Of a DNA stretch of 64,000 nucleotides, positions 61,557 to 64,000 are shown piece after piece. The DNA lies in NCBI RefSeq assembly GCF_033439725.1, contig NW_026944390.1, positions 2,604,001 to 2,668,000 of the forward strand. Direction: 5' to 3'. Within the stretch, counting starts at the first letter, position 1. Each line of letters begins with the position of its first letter. The DNA comes from Neurospora tetraspora (Eukaryota > Ascomycota > Sordariomycetes > Sordariales > Sordariaceae). The translations under genes and the position numbers were made by a program. The notes beneath the pieces are model-generated. The model had not been told where the DNA came from. It did no database searches and was given only the letters and a program-made list of their open reading frames with translations.

Positions 61557-64000
61557 CTAACAACACCCATCCCCATCGACATCCATGCCGCCCTCGCCTC
61601 CATCTTCTCCCAGCGCCGCGACACCAACACCCTCATGTCCTTCGCCCTCAATCTTCTTGCCTCCCTCGTACGTGATTCTCCTCCATCCCGTCAGCAGCTC
61701 GGAAGGGTCCTTGATCAGCTCGGTGGTGGGGAAGTAGTGCTCGTTCTTCTTCATGGTGACGACCCAGGGGACCGAGTCGAAGGTCATGCATTTTAGGCGG
61801 AAGTCTGTTTATCACCCGTCAGTAAACATTGATAAGGGGGGGGAAATCGAGCGAAGCGAGCGACTGAAAAAAAGGGGGGGTTTGGGGGGTCTCCCCCAAC
61901 ACAAAAAGGAGAAAACTCACAAGTATTATCAGGAATCCCCACCACCGCCTCCAAGAAGCTCTTCAAATCAGGCGTGCGCTTGCCATTAACATGCGTGACA
62001 AAATTCGTCGGCGCGAGTCCATACTGATACGCCGGGCTTCCTCTAGTCCTGGCGCTCACATAGACCTCGCTGAAGAGCTTGCTGATCTGCTGCCTGACAG
62101 CAAGATGCGGCCTGTGCAGAATAGCGCCGCAGAAGGAAATGGCGTGGTCGGTCTCGGCGTCGTCAGCCGCGACGGTGGGTAGCTTAATGTGCAGCTCCTT
62201 GGTGTTGCGGACGATGACGGCGTCGAGGTGGTCGTGCGAGTACATGATGTCCAGCTCCGAGATCTTGGTGATGAGCTGGTTGTTGAGGGTGAGGAGGATG
62301 TCGCCTTCCTTGAGCGTGTCGCCTTCGGGCTCGTTGCGCTCGTAGGTGCGCTTGGTTACCAAGAAAAGCTGGTGGTGGGCCGTGTTGGCGAGGGAGACCT
62401 TCTGGATCCACTCCTCGGATACGCCCATGATACGGGCCTGCGACATCTGGATGGCGCGGAACTCACAGCTCAACAGGCGCAGCTTGGGGGTGATACCCTG
62501 CTGGAGTTGCGAGATGACGGGAAGCAAGGTGGGCGTGGCCAGGCCGAGGTGGTATTCCTCGTCGCGGTGGCTGCTGGGGTTGCGCTCGCCGAGGTAGGTG
62601 AGCCAGAGGGCCTGGACGGTGCCGTCTTGAGCGACGAGCACGCCGCTGCCGCACTGGCCCGAGAGGTTGGTGTCGACGGTGATGGCGTCAACATTGACAG
62701 CGCGGTATCGAGGCGCTCCGGAATTGGCGGGAATGGTGACGGCGAACATCTCGGTGACGGTGGTGGCAGTGTGGACAATGCGGCCAATGCGGTTGTATCC
62801 AATAAAGTAGGTGGACGCGCCTTGGCTGATCATCTCGCTGGACAGCTTGGCGGAACGAACGGGGGCGTCGACAAGCTTGGGGTCGTACTGGATGACGGCG
62901 TAGTTCTGGAGCGGGTGCAGGAAAACCACCTTGCCCTCGACGACGATGGAATCGGCGATGGTGATGGTAATGTCGCACAGGTCGTAGGGAACAATAGCCC
63001 GGGAAATAATCACCAGGCCCTTCTCAGCGTCGATAACCAAACCCATGCCCCATTTCCTGTTCTTAGGGAAACCATCCAGTTTGACGGGCATGGTGACGCT
63101 AACGTGGACGAAACTCTTGACGAGATCGGCGACGGCCGGATGAGAAGTGTTCTCAAGTTGGATGAAGGAAGCTTTCCTGGGAACAGGAGCGACGGCAGGA
63201 AGGGCATCGCCGAGGTCGGAAAAGTCCCAGAGACCCGTCTTGTCGTTTCTTACAGCCAGCTTCATCTTCTTGGCCCAGTGGCGGTCGATGTAGATAACGG
63301 TGGTGTGTAGTGTATGCATATCCCTCAGATGCTTGTACGTGATAACGACTCTAGACTTGTCGGGAATGCCCTTCATCACCTCGATGAAAGTGTCCAGGTC
63401 GGGGGTCTCCTTCTGATCGATGGATTGGATAATCCAGCCGTTCTCGTTGTTGTCGAACCGGAAAGATCCACCGGCCTCACAGACGTAGACACCCTTGCAG
63501 GTGACACCGTAAAGGCGGGCCTGCTGGTAGGAGAGGTTATGGAAACTACCGCCAGACACAGACACGAAGCGATCGGGCGTGATCTGGTGCAGGTCGCCAA
63601 CCTCGATCTCAACCTCGACCTCCTCGCCGCCACGGAGAAGCATAAGCTTGACTGTCTGGCCGACGCTAGAATCGAGAATTTCCTCGAGAGGAATAAACTG
63701 GGTAAGAAGCTTGCCGTTGACCTTGATCAAGACATCACCCTCCTCAAGCTTCTTGTGAGAGGGACCCTCGGGAAGAATGATCTCGGCGACCAGCATGTTG
63801 GTCTCCTTGGGGAAAGCCTTGCGGACCTGAGCCTCCCAATCGGGGCTAAGGCCCAATCTGCGACACTCGTCAAAGGGCTTCAGCACAAACTGGCACTGGA
63901 TATCGCCACGGGTGATGGGCTTGCCTTCCTGCAGACACTTGAGGGCCCGAAGCGGCCTATCGAGAGGAAGGAAGTAGTCGGTCGAGGCGCCATCGGCTCT
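61557..64000 (-). CDS. NMA111: nuclear HtrA-type serine protease, NMA111 family (5' part outside window)
   Basis: The frame is open to the window edge ([20 protein letters not shown] near the edge), and two exons are visible: 61921-64000 and 61557-61804, with a 116-bp intron (GTGAGT to AACAG). The 775 visible residues comprise a first PDZ domain ([20 protein letters not shown]), a second PDZ region, the degenerate second protease-like unit ([20 protein letters not shown], then [13 protein letters not shown]) and further PDZ-like segments, ending [17 protein letters not shown] and an acidic tail. The catalytic first unit would lie right of the window. In yeast, Nma111 is a nuclear protease with pro-apoptotic activity that degrades the inhibitor Bir1 and helps heat survival. 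No damage is seen. The intron contains a G-run and the string GCGAAGCGAGCG; nothing unusual otherwise. Confidence 0.93.

Noticed and set aside
62189-63310. Long plus-strand frame of 373 codons
   Set aside because: It is antisense to the NMA111 coding exon. Its Val/Gly/Asp-rich translation has no domain and arises from GC-rich codon use on the other strand.
1-64000. tRNA and rRNA genes
   Set aside because: I saw no cloverleaf with conserved A and B box motifs or rRNA-like sequence on reading. A covariance-model scan would be needed to exclude them fully.

Overview
The window is nuclear DNA of a filamentous ascomycete. Protein-coding genes carry short GT-AG introns (about 50-140 bp), promoters are pyrimidine-rich, and the gene content is typical of Pezizomycotina: a class V chitinase with the killer-toxin-like C-terminus, NWD-type NACHT-WD40 receptors, a NACHT-ankyrin receptor, a BBE-type oxidoreductase and an NMA111-type HtrA protease. 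Sordariomycetes (perhaps Sordariales) is my best guess from gene and transposon style; it is not proven by the sequence.

Layout. 0-5 kb: 3' part of a chitinase gene, an NmrA-like gene and a CorA-like relic, each with one apparent frameshift or stop. 5-11 kb: repeat debris, a decayed NWD-type NACHT gene cut by an LTR retroelement that has gag plus a second reading frame but no pol. 11.7-20.3 kb: a quiet block with an intact vWA/alpha-kinase gene, an intact BBE-like oxidoreductase and a small gene with one in-frame TAG. 21.7-28.3 kb: a 530-bp palindrome, NACHT-WD40 copy 1 (10 WD repeats, one TAG), solo LTRs and a 5'-truncated LINE. 29.7-35 kb: an intact NACHT-ankyrin gene with an Asn/Gln/Gly-rich N-terminus, repeats, an ankyrin relic and a membrane protein. 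36-43 kb: a lone WD40 relic, a broken nuclease/phosphatase-jacalin gene and an unidentified 546-residue protein. 44.2-49 kb: NACHT-WD40 copy 2 (6 repeats, open frame) with the same downstream flank as copy 1. 49-53.3 kb: a Tad/I-like LINE lacking its endonuclease. 55.8-64 kb: conserved housekeeping DNA with a DnaJ-domain gene, an in-phase acidic reading frame directly after it, and the 3' part of an NMA111 gene.

The main theme is an NLR (fungal NOD-like receptor) birth-and-death region embedded in transposons. One NLR has been duplicated with its downstream flank, its WD40 arrays differ in number and at a few specific repeat positions, a third copy is dead, and several repeat insertions can be dated relative to each other by target-site duplications and empty-site copies. 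Most stop codons that break genes here are explained by single C-to-T or G-to-A transitions from CAG, CAA or TGG, which fits mild repeat-induced point mutation or ordinary decay. The best candidates for something undescribed are the modular repeat arms joined by a common hinge, the pol-less LTR element with a repeated C-x4-C-x2-H motif, and the DnaJ gene whose frame continues 282 codons past a TGA.
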